Below are positions 35,747-45,700 of a DNA stretch of 64,000 nt, piece by piece; the stretch's first letter is position 1, and each line of letters starts with the position of its first letter. The stretch spans positions 1-64,000 of the forward strand of contig JACDEI010000016.1 of assembly GCA_013816485.1 (NCBI GenBank), read 5' to 3'. Source of the DNA: Planctomycetota bacterium. Its GTDB lineage: Bacteria > Planctomycetota > UBA11346. The translations under genes and the position numbers were made by a program. The notes below the pieces were generated by a model. That model did no database searches. It was not told where the DNA came from and saw only the letters and a program-made list of their open reading frames with translations.

Positions 35747-35892
35747 CCCCTGGGGGCGCGGACTCCAGTCTGCGCGGCTTGGTTGGCCTCATCGACAGTT
35801 CGTGGTGGGAAAACGGTGATGTCGCGGCGCAGGCTGAAGTCCGCGCTCCCAGGGGATTGCCCCTGGCCGGCTGGAAGCCGGCGCTCCCAGGG
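35747..35892. repeat. Composite palindromic element
   Basis: First part: arms 35747-35775 and 35827-35855 (CCCCTGGGGGCGCGGACTCC and its near complement) of the same type as 23943-24061. It is followed at once by a lone right arm of the GCCGGCTGGAAGCCGGC type (35857-35892), the type found complete at 49091. Two types of the family are thus joined. It lies between the tRNA and a pseudogene fragment. Confidence 0.8.
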
Positions 35893-35902
35893 AGCAAGTC
35901 AA

Positions 35903-36109
35903 CTACGGACGACGTGCGAACCACAGGCCGGCGATCAGCGTGATGAAGGCACCGATGGTCAGCAGCCATTTGCGGAAGTCGCCGCACGCACGCGCCATCG
36001 TCAGTTCCAGGCGCAGGTCGTTGGTCTGGCCGCGCAGGGTCAGGCAGCCGGCACCGGGGTCGCCGAGGAGATCCAGCTCGATCAGCGCGCGCTGATCGGC
36101 TACCAGCAA
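35903..36109 (-). pseudogene. Fragment of the giant 2169-aa protein gene (3' end only)
   Basis: The reading frame ends with DQRALIELDLLGDPGAGCLT and a membrane segment up to LWFARRP. It is a clear copy of the last 65 residues of the protein encoded at 42721-49230 (DQRALLGLDLLGDPGAGGLT ... VWFARRR). DNA similarity is high up to about 36098, where the bases GCTGATCG mark the break, and is lost beyond. There is no export signal or remaining upstream domain, so this is a remnant of a partial duplication or of a deleted paralogue. A palindromic element lies directly at its 3' side. Confidence 0.85.
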
Positions 36110-36293
36110 CTACCCTGCGCGCTCAGTGCAGATAGTCATCAATCCGCCGAGATAGTGCGGTGATCCCTGTTCTAAGCGGATTGGTCAGCCCGATGCACTG
36201 GATTGTCGGTCTGGTCGGTCTCCATGGTCGGCCACTCTCGGAGTTCCCGGCGCCCTCGGCACCACGAGTGGCGTCATCGTTCACGCAGTGACT

Positions 36294-37847
36294 TCAAGGT
36301 TCCTGGTCAGTGGTCTTTCCGCGCGGCAGGGAGTCGGTCCGTTCCGCCCAGGCCTTCCAGTCCGCCACCAAGCGCGCGAGCACCTGCGGTTTTTCTGTGG
36401 CGAGATCGTGCGTTTCACTGCGGTCCGCCTCCAAGTCGTAGAGTTCCCAGCGTTTCACATCGCCAGCCATCACCGCCTTGTAGCGGCCATCGCGCAGCCC
36501 GCGGCTGCCTTCCCACATCCAGCCCAGCGGTGCGACGGTGGGCGGCTGACCGCGAAAGGCCGGTACCAGACTATGACCTTCCATCGGCAGAATCTGCTGC
36601 TTGGCAAAGGTGGTGGGATAGGTCGCGGCGCCGATCTCCACCAGCGTCGGCATCAAATCGATGATGTGGCCAACACCACGATGGTAACTGCCGGCCTGTA
36701 CCTGCCCTGGCCAACGGACGATCAACGGCGTGCTGATACCGCCTTCATGGATCCAGGATTTGTAGCGACAGAACGGCGCGTTCGCTGCCCAGCCCCAGCC
36801 TGCGCCGACACAGACGTAGTCATCCTTGGGGCCGGCGTTGCCCTTGGCACCAGGACCGGGGTCCTCGGTGCAGCCGCCATTGTCGGAGAGGAACATCAAC
36901 ACGGTGTTGTCGTACTGACCGGTTTCCTTCAGCGCCGTGATCAGACGGCCGATCGCCTGATCGACGTGGTCGATCATCGCGGCATAGACCGCCATGCGGT
37001 GATCTTCGCCGGTGGCATCAACTGCGGACCAGTCCTTTACGCGACGATCGTGTCCGCTCAGCGCCCAGGTCGATGGATCGGGGATGAGACCCATCTGGCA
37101 TTGGCGTTGATAACGCGCGGCGCGTAAGGCATCCCAACCGGTGGTGTATTTTCCCACGTACTTCGCAATCACCTCCGGACGAGCGTGCAGTGGATAGTGC
37201 GGCGCGGTGTAAGTCAGGTGCAGGAACACTGGCTGCTGACGTTTGACCGCGTCCCGCAACTCCCCAATCGCATGATCGGTGAAGGCATCCGTGCTATAGA
37301 AATCCGGCGGGAAGCTGGTGATGCGCTCGTCGTTGTGGGCAAAGTAGCGAACCGCTCCGCCTTTGTAGGCAGGATCCCGTTGTGCCGGATCGAAGTGGTT
37401 GCTGCAGCCATCGAGCAGGCCATAGACCTCAGCGAATCCGCGATGATAGGGATGGGTGGTCGCACCGTGGCCAAGATGCCATTTCCCACTGAGCACGGTG
37501 TGGTAGCCGGCGCTCTGCAACACCTCGCCGAGCGTCACCATGTCGGTTCCGAGTAACTGGCCCCGCGCCTGACGCGCATACAGACCAGTCAGTAGCGACG
37601 CACGCGTGGTGGTGCACTTGGCGTTGTTGTAGAACTGAGTGAAGCGCATGCCCTCGCTCGCCAACCGGTCGATGTTGGGCGTGGCGATCTCACCTCCGTA
37701 ACAACCGATGTCGGAGAACCCCATGTCGTCGACCATGATCAGGACGATATTGGGACGCTTGTTGGTCCCCGCCTGATCTGCGGCAGTGACACCGGTCGCG
37801 ATGCCAAGGGCACTGCTCAGCACTATGATCAACAGGCGGTAGGACAT
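36294..37847 (-). CDS. Secreted type I sulfatase (arylsulfatase family)
   Basis: A 517-residue exported sulfatase (signal peptide LLIIVLSSALGIATGVTA). Metal residues lie in NIVLIMVDDMGFSDIGCYGG. The modifiable motif is Cys78-Thr-Thr-Thr-Arg82 in NAKCTTTRASLLTGLYARQ, with Thr in place of the usual Pro of C-x-P-x-R. Further motifs: LSGKWHLGHG, FLSDNGGCTE, and RWPGQVQAGSYHRGVGHIID. It removes sulfate esters from polysaccharides after FGE converts the Cys to formylglycine; an FGE with both cysteines is at 17.1-18.1 kb. GGGAG seven bases before ATG 37847 supports the start. It is divergent from the giant NHL protein gene. Confidence 0.92.
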   Translation of the reverse strand: MSYRLLIIVLSSALGIATGVTAADQAGTNKRPNIVLIMVDDMGFSDIGCYGGEIATPNIDRLASEGMRFTQFYNNAKCTTTRASLLTGLYARQARGQLLGTDMVTLGEVLQSAGYHTVLSGKWHLGHGATTHPYHRGFAEVYGLLDGCSNHFDPAQRDPAYKGGAVRYFAHNDERITSFPPDFYSTDAFTDHAIGELRDAVKRQQPVFLHLTYTAPHYPLHARPEVIAKYVGKYTTGWDALRAARYQRQCQMGLIPDPSTWALSGHDRRVKDWSAVDATGEDHRMAVYAAMIDHVDQAIGRLITALKETGQYDNTVLMFLSDNGGCTEDPGPGAKGNAGPKDDYVCVGAGWGWAANAPFCRYKSWIHEGGISTPLIVRWPGQVQAGSYHRGVGHIIDLMPTLVEIGAATYPTTFAKQQILPMEGHSLVPAFRGQPPTVAPLGWMWEGSRGLRDGRYKAVMAGDVKRWELYDLEADRSETHDLATEKPQVLARLVADWKAWAERTDSLPRGKTTDQEP

Positions 37848-38234
37848 GCCGAAGCTCCCTGAATGCGTGTGTAGTTCCCGGTCGCCAACAGATTCGACCC
37901 GAGAAGCTGTATGGGAAGTCGACGCATATATTACATGCCGACCAGCCAGCCAGTGACTAGAGGCGAACTGCGAACGGCAGCCAGCAACGACCGCACAAAT
38001 GCCGTTGAAAACCTTACTTGACCACACACCCATCACTTCACCCATCTGGTAAATGAGTCGTTCACTGCGACAACAGGGTGTGACCGGCCATAACATGCTG
38101 GATAACGAAGCCATTGCGATGACTGTCTGTCCGATGAAACCCATCGTGCCTGGTGGCATGCCGATGCCACCGTCGCAGTGCGGCGTGAAGCCAACGGACC
38201 TTCTGCAAAATGATGGCCACGAAAGGTCGCCTCC
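37848..38234. other. Divergent promoter region, no gene
   Basis: A 387-bp gap between the sulfatase and the 1484-residue protein genes, which are transcribed away from each other. It is less GC-rich (for example GCATATATTACATGCC near 37923) and should hold both promoters. I see no credible coding frame or strong inverted repeat. Confidence 0.55.
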
Positions 38235-41200
38235 ATGTTGAAACAGTTGCTCCTGAGCGCCGGATGCCTGCTCGCCTGTTTGCCCGTGGCCATGTCGGCG
38301 GCGGAATCGACGCAGGCTGAAGGGAAGGGTCCCAATCCTGGCGTGTTCTCAACGCCGGTGCAGCGCAAGGATCTGAAAAGCGATGCCGACATCGCTTGGC
38401 TCGATGGCAAAGAGATACCGGTCGAGACCACGGATCGCGATCGCTCGTTGTCGGTCTGGACTGAGGGTGTTCCGACCAGCCATCACGGCGTGGTCTATGG
38501 TGCCGGCAGTTCGCTTGGTGTCCGTCATCTGCGTCTCGCTTTTGTTCGTGCTATTCCGGTTGGTTCGGTGTTGGCGACCGGCAATGGTCGCCTAAGCGTG
38601 CTCAAAGCTGACGTCAGTGGTCTGGGCGATCTTGGTGATGAGAAACAATGGATTCCCGCTGAGCGGTTGAGCGAGCGAACCGTCACTAGCGATCAACCAG
38701 ACGACAAGGATGCCCTGGTGTGGTGGGTGTTGCCACCGGGCACGACCACGCGTGCGTTACGTTTTTCGCATCGCCCCACGGCGACGGATTCCGATTTTTC
38801 TGGTCGCCTGGGTGGTCTCTACGTGGTTGAGAAACGCTACGCGAACGTCGCGCCGCAAGGCCGGGTGGTGGCCAGTGATAATGACAAGGTCTCTGAACGC
38901 CTGATCGACAGCGTCGAGCAGTCGTGGGGCGCTTGGTCGAACGGCGACAACGGCGGTGATGACGTTGTCTCGTCAGCACATCCGGTGGACATCGCCCTCG
39001 CCTTTCCTGGGCCAGTGGCCATCAGCGGGTTGAGCGCCTGGTTCAGTGGCGCTGATAGCGCTGAAATCGCCATTGAACCGGCCTCGCTCGCTGGGCAGAT
39101 GCCGGACCTGCGCGACGCCGGTTGGAAAACGATCCATACCGTTGTGGGCATGCATAATTGGTACCCCTGCACGATGAAGGCGAGCTGGATCGATTTGCAG
39201 AAAAATCACGAAGCTGGCGCCCTACGTTTGCGCATGATCAAGCCGGCGGATCCGAACAAATTACATCCCCACACCAAAGGCAATCCCAAGGAAGGACGCC
39301 GCGTGTGGCTCGACGAACTGTTGGCGTTGGTGGCGCTGGGCGATCGTCCGTTGTCGTCAGCCATTCTGCCTGAGTGGCCAAGCGTCGATGCACATCCGCC
39401 CATTGCGGTCCCCTTTCATCTGAATCGTCCGGGCAACGTAACCTTGGTCATTGAAAAATCTGATGGCACCCGCGTGCGCAATCTGATTGCCAATAAGCCG
39501 TACCCGGCTGGGGATCAGACCGCGTGGTGGGATGGTCTTGATGATCTTGGTCGCGATGCCGATGCGGCCGCCCACGGGCTCTATCATGTCCCAGGATCGA
39601 TGGTCGAAGCCGCCACCTATCGCGTGCGTGGCTTGAGCCATCCTGAGATCGAACTGCACTACGAACTTTCGCCGGACAATGCCGGCGAACCGCCGTGGCC
39701 AACCCCCGACAACACTGGCGGCTGGGGTACCAACCACACGCCACCCAGTTGCGTGGCGATTGTGCCGGCTGATCGCAACAGCTACGGCGAACCGCTGGTG
39801 TTCATCGGCAGCTATGTCGCCGAAGGTGGTCATGGCCTGTTCTGGGTCGGCCTCGACGGCAAGAAAAAAGGCGGCGTGCATTGGCTTGGCGGTCATTGGA
39901 CCGGCGCTCAAACGTTGGCTGTTGATGTCGGCAACAAGCCCCTGGCGGACACCGCGATCTATGTCGCTTCCGGCTTCGAGGGCGAAGTGCGTTTCGTTTC
40001 GCTGACCAAGAATCTGAATGAGAAGATCCTCGCCAAGGTTCGCGTCGAAACGTCAGACAAAGCGCCGACCGGCACCGGCAAGGCTGAGGCCGTTCGCGTC
40101 ACCGGCAAAGGCGATGCGAAGCCACTGGCGTGGGTCGGTGATCTCGCGGCCCGCGATGGTGTGATCGTCGCTTCGTTGCCACGGCTCGGAGAAGTGTGGC
40201 TGGTGGATGCCGGACTGGGTCGGCTCATCGGTCGTATCGCGCTCGATAAACCGAGCGGCGTTGCGTTTTCCGCTGACGGCAGCGTGCTTGTCACCAACGG
40301 CAACCAGGTCGTGCGCTTGACCCTTGATGCCAAGGTCCTCGATGCTGCGCGTGCCGATAAAGATGAGGCGGAGCTGCTGAAGCTCGCCCCAGGAAAAACC
40401 GTTCTCGCCGGGCTCGATCAACCATCACATCTTTCCCTCGACAGCGCCGGAAATTTCATCGTCAGCGAACGTGGAAAACTGCATCAGGTGCGGATCTATA
40501 GTCCGAGCGGAAAAATGATTCGCGCTATCGGCAAGCCCGGCCAACCAGCCGCTGGTCCCTATGATCCACAACACTGCAACAATCCCGCGGGCGTCGCCGT
40601 TGATCCACAAGGTCGCTTCTGGGTTACCGAAGAACACACACAGCCGAAACGCGTCAGTCTGTGGAGTCCGACCGGCACGCTGGTGAACGCGTGGTACGGA
40701 CCAAGCCGCTACGGTGGTGGCGGCACGTTGGACGCCTACGACCGCAACTTATTTCACAACGCCGGCATGACCTTCCGGGTCGATTGGAAAAAGGGCGATA
40801 TCAGTGTTGAACGGGTGCTCCTGCAAACCCGTGAACACGCCGAACAAAACGGCGAGCACCCGCAGTTCCCCATCGACGGCCATGCCGCTGACGGCATGCC
40901 GGAGTTCGCTTATAAGGTCGACGGCCGACGCTTTTTCAGCAACTGGCACAACAGCAATCCCACCAATGGCGCCTCGCTGGCGGTGGTGTGGGAAGACGCG
41001 AAGGGCGTGCTCAGTGCGGTTGCCGCCATTGGTTCGCCGTGGGGCTGGAGCCTGCTAAAAGAGCCGGCCTTTACCGCCTGTTGGCCCGCCAACACCAACG
41101 AAAAAAAGAAACATGAGCATCCGTTGTGGTTCACCTGGGTCGACGGCAACAGTGATGGTCGCGTTGATCCCAACGAAATAACGATTCGCCCAGGACGTAA

Positions 41201-42689
41201 CGGCGGCATCACCGTCCAGCGCGATCTCGCCTTTGTGGTGCGCATCGACAACCGCATTCTGAGGTTCCCCGCCACGGTCGGTAAAGGACCGGTGCGGTAT
41301 GATTTCGGCCAGCCCGAGGTGCTGATGGAGGGCGCCCAGAACAGCGTGAGCAGTGGTGGCGACGTGTATCTGCTCACCGCCGACAAGCAGGTCTTCGCCT
41401 ACCCGCCCTGCAAACCGTGGTCGCCATATTCCGTGGGCGGCGGTCCCGTCGGTAAATCCCTGTGGAGTTACCCCAACATGTGGCCAGGCCTGCATCCGTC
41501 GCATGAAGCGGCAGTGCCGGATCAACCGGGCCAACTCATTGGCCCGACCCGTCTGATTGGTCTCGATGTGACGCCACGCTCTGGTGATGCCGGGCCGTTG
41601 GTCTTCCTCAATGAAAATATGGGCACCATCGCGGTCATGAGCAGCGACGGTCTGTTCGTCACCACACTCTTTCACGATTCGCGCGTCGCTACCCGTTGGC
41701 GGATGCCGGTGCGTACGCGCGACATGCGGGTCGATCAGATCAGCCTGGGCGACGAGACCTTCTGGCCGACGGTCACGCAGGTCGAAGCGGATGGCAGTAT
41801 TTACCTCTGCACCGGTGCCGCATCGACGTCATCCCTGGTCCGCGTTGATGGACTCGAAAAAATCACGCGTTTCCCCAAACGGGATCTGGTGGTCGACAAA
41901 GCACAACTCGCCGCCTGTCTCGATTGGCAATCGCAACGCGAATTGGAGCGCCAGAAACTCACCGCACCCAAACGGGTGACAGTGGCGCTAGCACAGGCAG
42001 CTCCGGTGGTGGACGGCAAACTCGACGACTGGTCCGGTGCCGATTGGGCCATGATCGACGACCGCGGCACGCGCGCCAATTTCAACAGCAATTCCAAACC
42101 CTACCAAGTCGAGGCCACGCTCCGCATCGTCGGCGACACGGTGTACGCCGCTTGGCGCAGCAGCGAGAAAAACCTCACCGAGAATACCGGTGAACAAGCT
42201 ACCGCACCATTCAAGACCGGTGCGGCACTCGATCTGATGCTGGGAACCGATGCCACCGCGAAGCCGGATCGCGCTGCGCCGGTCGCCGGTGATGTGCGCC
42301 TGCTGATTACCCAGCGCGGCAAGGACAAGGACCGCCGTTCGTGGGCAGTGTTGTATCGGGCCGTGGTGCCCGGCACCGCCACTGACGCGAAGGTGCCGTT
42401 CAGTTCGCCCTGGCGCACCATCACCTTCGACGTGGTGAGCGACGTCAGCGACCAGATCAAACTCGCGCAGAATGACGGTGACTATGAAGTCGCGATTCCA
42501 TTGACTGCGTTGGGATGGAAGCCCATCGCCGGAAAGACCTATCGCGGTGATCTGGGCGTGCTGCGCGGTCAGGACGGGCTGACGACGCAACGCGTGTACT
42601 GGAGCAACAAAGCGACCGGCATCACCGCCGATGTTCCGAGTGAGGCGATGTTACAGCCATCGCTGTGGGGAACGTTTGAGGTCAAATAG
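38235..42689 (+). CDS. Giant secreted NHL/beta-propeller protein with discoidin-like and CBM9-like parts
   Basis: A 1484-residue exported protein (signal peptide LLLSAGCLLACLPVAMSA). An N-terminal 390-residue extension, absent from the paralogue at 31.7 kb, has a galactose-binding/discoidin feel (DIALAFPGPVAISGLSAWFS, GALRLRMIKPADPNK). Then come the shared parts: FlgD-like (GNVTLVIEKSDGTRVRNLIA, TAWWDGLDD), NHL-type repeats (LDSAGNFIVSERGKLHQVRI, GKMIRAIGKPGQPAAGPYDP), a calcium-loop WVDGNSDGRVDPNEI and the C-terminal CBM9-like APVVDGKLDDWSGADW. Codon choice is less GC-biased than in the paralogue. It probably binds or processes surface glycans; this is inferred from domains and the divergent sulfatase. 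Confidence 0.83.
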   Translation: MLKQLLLSAGCLLACLPVAMSAAESTQAEGKGPNPGVFSTPVQRKDLKSDADIAWLDGKEIPVETTDRDRSLSVWTEGVPTSHHGVVYGAGSSLGVRHLRLAFVRAIPVGSVLATGNGRLSVLKADVSGLGDLGDEKQWIPAERLSERTVTSDQPDDKDALVWWVLPPGTTTRALRFSHRPTATDSDFSGRLGGLYVVEKRYANVAPQGRVVASDNDKVSERLIDSVEQSWGAWSNGDNGGDDVVSSAHPVDIALAFPGPVAISGLSAWFSGADSAEIAIEPASLAGQMPDLRDAGWKTIHTVVGMHNWYPCTMKASWIDLQKNHEAGALRLRMIKPADPNKLHPHTKGNPKEGRRVWLDELLALVALGDRPLSSAILPEWPSVDAHPPIAVPFHLNRPGNVTLVIEKSDGTRVRNLIANKPYPAGDQTAWWDGLDDLGRDADAAAHGLYHVPGSMVEAATYRVRGLSHPEIELHYELSPDNAGEPPWPTPDNTGGWGTNHTPPSCVAIVPADRNSYGEPLVFIGSYVAEGGHGLFWVGLDGKKKGGVHWLGGHWTGAQTLAVDVGNKPLADTAIYVASGFEGEVRFVSLTKNLNEKILAKVRVETSDKAPTGTGKAEAVRVTGKGDAKPLAWVGDLAARDGVIVASLPRLGEVWLVDAGLGRLIGRIALDKPSGVAFSADGSVLVTNGNQVVRLTLDAKVLDAARADKDEAELLKLAPGKTVLAGLDQPSHLSLDSAGNFIVSERGKLHQVRIYSPSGKMIRAIGKPGQPAAGPYDPQHCNNPAGVAVDPQGRFWVTEEHTQPKRVSLWSPTGTLVNAWYGPSRYGGGGTLDAYDRNLFHNAGMTFRVDWKKGDISVERVLLQTREHAEQNGEHPQFPIDGHAADGMPEFAYKVDGRRFFSNWHNSNPTNGASLAVVWEDAKGVLSAVAAIGSPWGWSLLKEPAFTACWPANTNEKKKHEHPLWFTWVDGNSDGRVDPNEITIRPGRNGGITVQRDLAFVVRIDNRILRFPATVGKGPVRYDFGQPEVLMEGAQNSVSSGGDVYLLTADKQVFAYPPCKPWSPYSVGGGPVGKSLWSYPNMWPGLHPSHEAAVPDQPGQLIGPTRLIGLDVTPRSGDAGPLVFLNENMGTIAVMSSDGLFVTTLFHDSRVATRWRMPVRTRDMRVDQISLGDETFWPTVTQVEADGSIYLCTGAASTSSLVRVDGLEKITRFPKRDLVVDKAQLAACLDWQSQRELERQKLTAPKRVTVALAQAAPVVDGKLDDWSGADWAMIDDRGTRANFNSNSKPYQVEATLRIVGDTVYAAWRSSEKNLTENTGEQATAPFKTGAALDLMLGTDATAKPDRAAPVAGDVRLLITQRGKDKDRRSWAVLYRAVVPGTATDAKVPFSSPWRTITFDVVSDVSDQIKLAQNDGDYEVAIPLTALGWKPIAGKTYRGDLGVLRGQDGLTTQRVYWSNKATGITADVPSEAMLQPSLWGTFEVK

Positions 42690-42720
42690 TGACGGCTGAC
42701 AGGGTGGCGTGTGTCCAGGG

Positions 42721-45700
42721 TCACCGACGACGCGCAAACCACACGCCGCCGATGAGCACCAACGCCGAAGCCAGCACCAGCAGCCACGGGCGGGCATCGC
42801 CGCCTTCACGCGTCATCGACAGTTCCAAGCGCAGATCGTTGGTTTGGCCGCGCAGGGTCAGGCCGCCGGCGCCGGGGTCGCCGAGGAGATCCAGGCCGAG
42901 CAGTGCGCGCTGATCGTCTGCGCGATTGCCGGGCGGCGGTTGGCCCGCACCCAGGCTGGCGTCGGGTGCCAGGCGCTGTGGTTTGCGGTCGCTCAGCGGC
43001 AAAGACGGACGGGCGGCATAGGTGCCAACCGGTGCCGGGGCGGCGGCGGATTTCGACCATGCCTGCGTGGAATTGTCGAGGCCGAGTTTGCCGCGACGTT
43101 CACCGCGCGCGGTGCGCACGCCGTCGATGCGTTTGAGTTCGCGTTGCAATTCGCTGCGGTTGCCGTTGACCTCGCCGACGACGCGCGAGTTGAATGCTTG
43201 TTGCTGCGGCGATTGGTCCTGCTGGACCTCGACCTGCTGGAGGCTGATGAGGTTGTCCGACAACTGGAGATCCAGCGTGACGAGCTGGTCGCCCAGGCGT
43301 TTCAGGCCGACATCATCGAGATCGCCGAGCGTGCGCAAACGTTTGAGTTCATCGATGACGTTCTGTGCGCGACTAGCTTCGAGTTCGACCGTGTCGACGA
43401 CGTCCAAGGTCCCGTCGCGACGATGCAGCACGTATCCGGGCGGCGGCACCACGCGCCACAGGCCTTGCATGATCTTCAGCTCGGTGAAACGCGGCAGCCC
43501 TGGGCTGAAACGACGGGTGGGATCGATGCGTTCGCGCCAGGTCAGACTGATGGCCTGCGCCGATTCACCAGGACGTTGCGGCGTCACTGGCAGGACCACC
43601 TCGTTGGGTTTGGCGCCACGTCGTGGACGCACGTCGACACCGGCGACACGCGCTTCCCACAACTCCACTCCGGCTGGCAGTTCGACCGTCAGGTGCGTAC
43701 GCGTGCGGTTGAGCACTTGCCACACCGCGCGGCCACGGCATTCGCCGTCGACACCCAGCACGCTGACAACATCCACCAGCGTCACCACGTTGTCGATGCT
43801 GGCGGTGGTGGCGAGGGCCTCGCGGCGGATGGTGAGCGCCCACTGCGGACGCAGCGAACGCCAGCGGTGACGCACCGCGGCAGCGTCGATGCCAATCGGC
43901 AACGAGAACGGTGCCGCACGATCGGCGATCGCATCCAGACCTTGGGCATCGAGGTGCACCAGACCGAGGTCGTCCTCTTCGACCAGGGCGACGTCCTGCG
44001 CAGCGCTGCCGCCCGGCAGCACCAGACCATCGATGGTCACCAGGTCACCACTGAGCGGGATCTCCAGTTCCAGGTCGAGCGGGATCACTGCGCGGGTCGG
44101 CGCGGCGAGCGTGACGGTCAATTCACGGCCGTTCAGATCCCAGGTGCCGAGGCCTTCGGCGTTGACGCGCACCAGGCGCACTCCCGCCGGCAGCGTGCAA
44201 CGCAGCGTGGTGAGTTCGCCCTGCTCCGCCTGATGCACCAGATGGGCGGACCAGCGCACGCGGTCCTGACCAAGCACCAGGTAATGGCTGGCGCTCAAGC
44301 GCACCACGGTGTCGTCGGCCACCAGCGTCAAACGGGGTGAACCGTCGCCGCGCCAGGAGCAGGCCTGCAGCCAACGTTCACCAGCAGCGAGCTTGGCGAG
44401 GTTGGCCATGACGCCACGCGCGGCCTCGACGCCCATCGCCTGTTGCCGTTCGTGGTCGTCGAGTCGCACGCGGCGGTCGCCGGCACCGGCGAAGAGCCAC
44501 ACTTGGCGCGCGGAGGTGATGTTGCCGTCGAGTGGACGCAGGTCGGGGGCGCTGATGGTCGCACCCAGTACGCGACGTTCCGCTTCCAGACGGATCTCCG
44601 GCACCGCGCCAGCGGTCCACGGCTTGTCCGTGCGCAGGGTGCATTCGCGTTGGCCATCGACCTCACGCCAGACCAGGTGCGTGCCCGCAGGCACACCCAC
44701 CATCTCCCACGGCGCGGGGATGCGCAGACGCAGTGCATCGCGCCGGCCTGGGCCAGTGAGATCGAGCGCCGCGTGCACGCGCACACGATCGATGCCGACC
44801 ACCAGCACCGCGCGTACACTGGCGGACAACTCGTCATCCACCGCGCGCCAACGCACGGCGAGCGCGCCGGGATCGGTGCTCCAGCGCACCGCTTGATCGG
44901 CCCCCTCCTGTGGATCGACGCGTTCGATGCGGTCCCCGCTCGGACGGTCGAAACGCAGGCCAGCGCCACCGATCAGATCAAGGCGTCCGCTGATGCGCTC
45001 GGCACCGTCGACCCGCACCAGCACCGCACGTTCCGGTGCCGCGCCCGCGGTGATCGCCAGCACACCGGCAAGGCGGATGGTCCAGGTGCCCGAACGTTCA
45101 CTGGCGGCGACGATCTCGGCCTGCGTGCCGCGTTGGTTCCAGTCCGCGACACCATCACCCTCGACGGTGGTCAGCGCCAAACCGTCGGGCACCGCCAACA
45201 CCAGCCGGCGGAGCGTGCCACCCTGCGCCGTGCAGGTCAGCACCGCACTCCACTCCAAGCGATCGTGATGGGTTTGCACGCGCACGCGTTGATCAGCGCC
45301 CAGCCGCAGATCACGCGCGACCGCCGCCTGCGGACGACGCAGGGTGAGCGTCATCTGCGCTTGACCCACCGGCAGGTCCTGCCGCCACCGCTCGCCATCG
45401 GCGCTCAGCGCACGACCACCGGACCACGGCACGAACTCGCGTGGCGCTTCCAGCACCAAGCTACCACCTGGGATGGCCGGCAGCGGGAAGGTCGCGGTCC
45501 ATTCGTCGGCGGCCTTGATCAGCGGCACATCGAGGTCGATCACCACGTCAGCCTGCTGACGTGGTGCCAGCGTCAGCACCAGCGCACCGGTTGCATCGCC
45601 GGCCCACGTCACCGTCCCAGGATCTTGGCCGCCCAGCGGACGTGCAGTCACGCCGCGCACCGAACCGGCGGCGACCGGAATGCGCACCTGCTGCCAGGTG

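Noticed and set aside
35589..35987. 132-residue frame across the tRNA and palindrome
   Set aside because: It overlaps a fully folded tRNA and a repeat; not a gene.
42709..44340. 543-residue open frame opposite the giant gene
   Set aside because: Composition is typical of antisense to GC-rich coding; no motifs, and the other strand belongs to a coupled operon.
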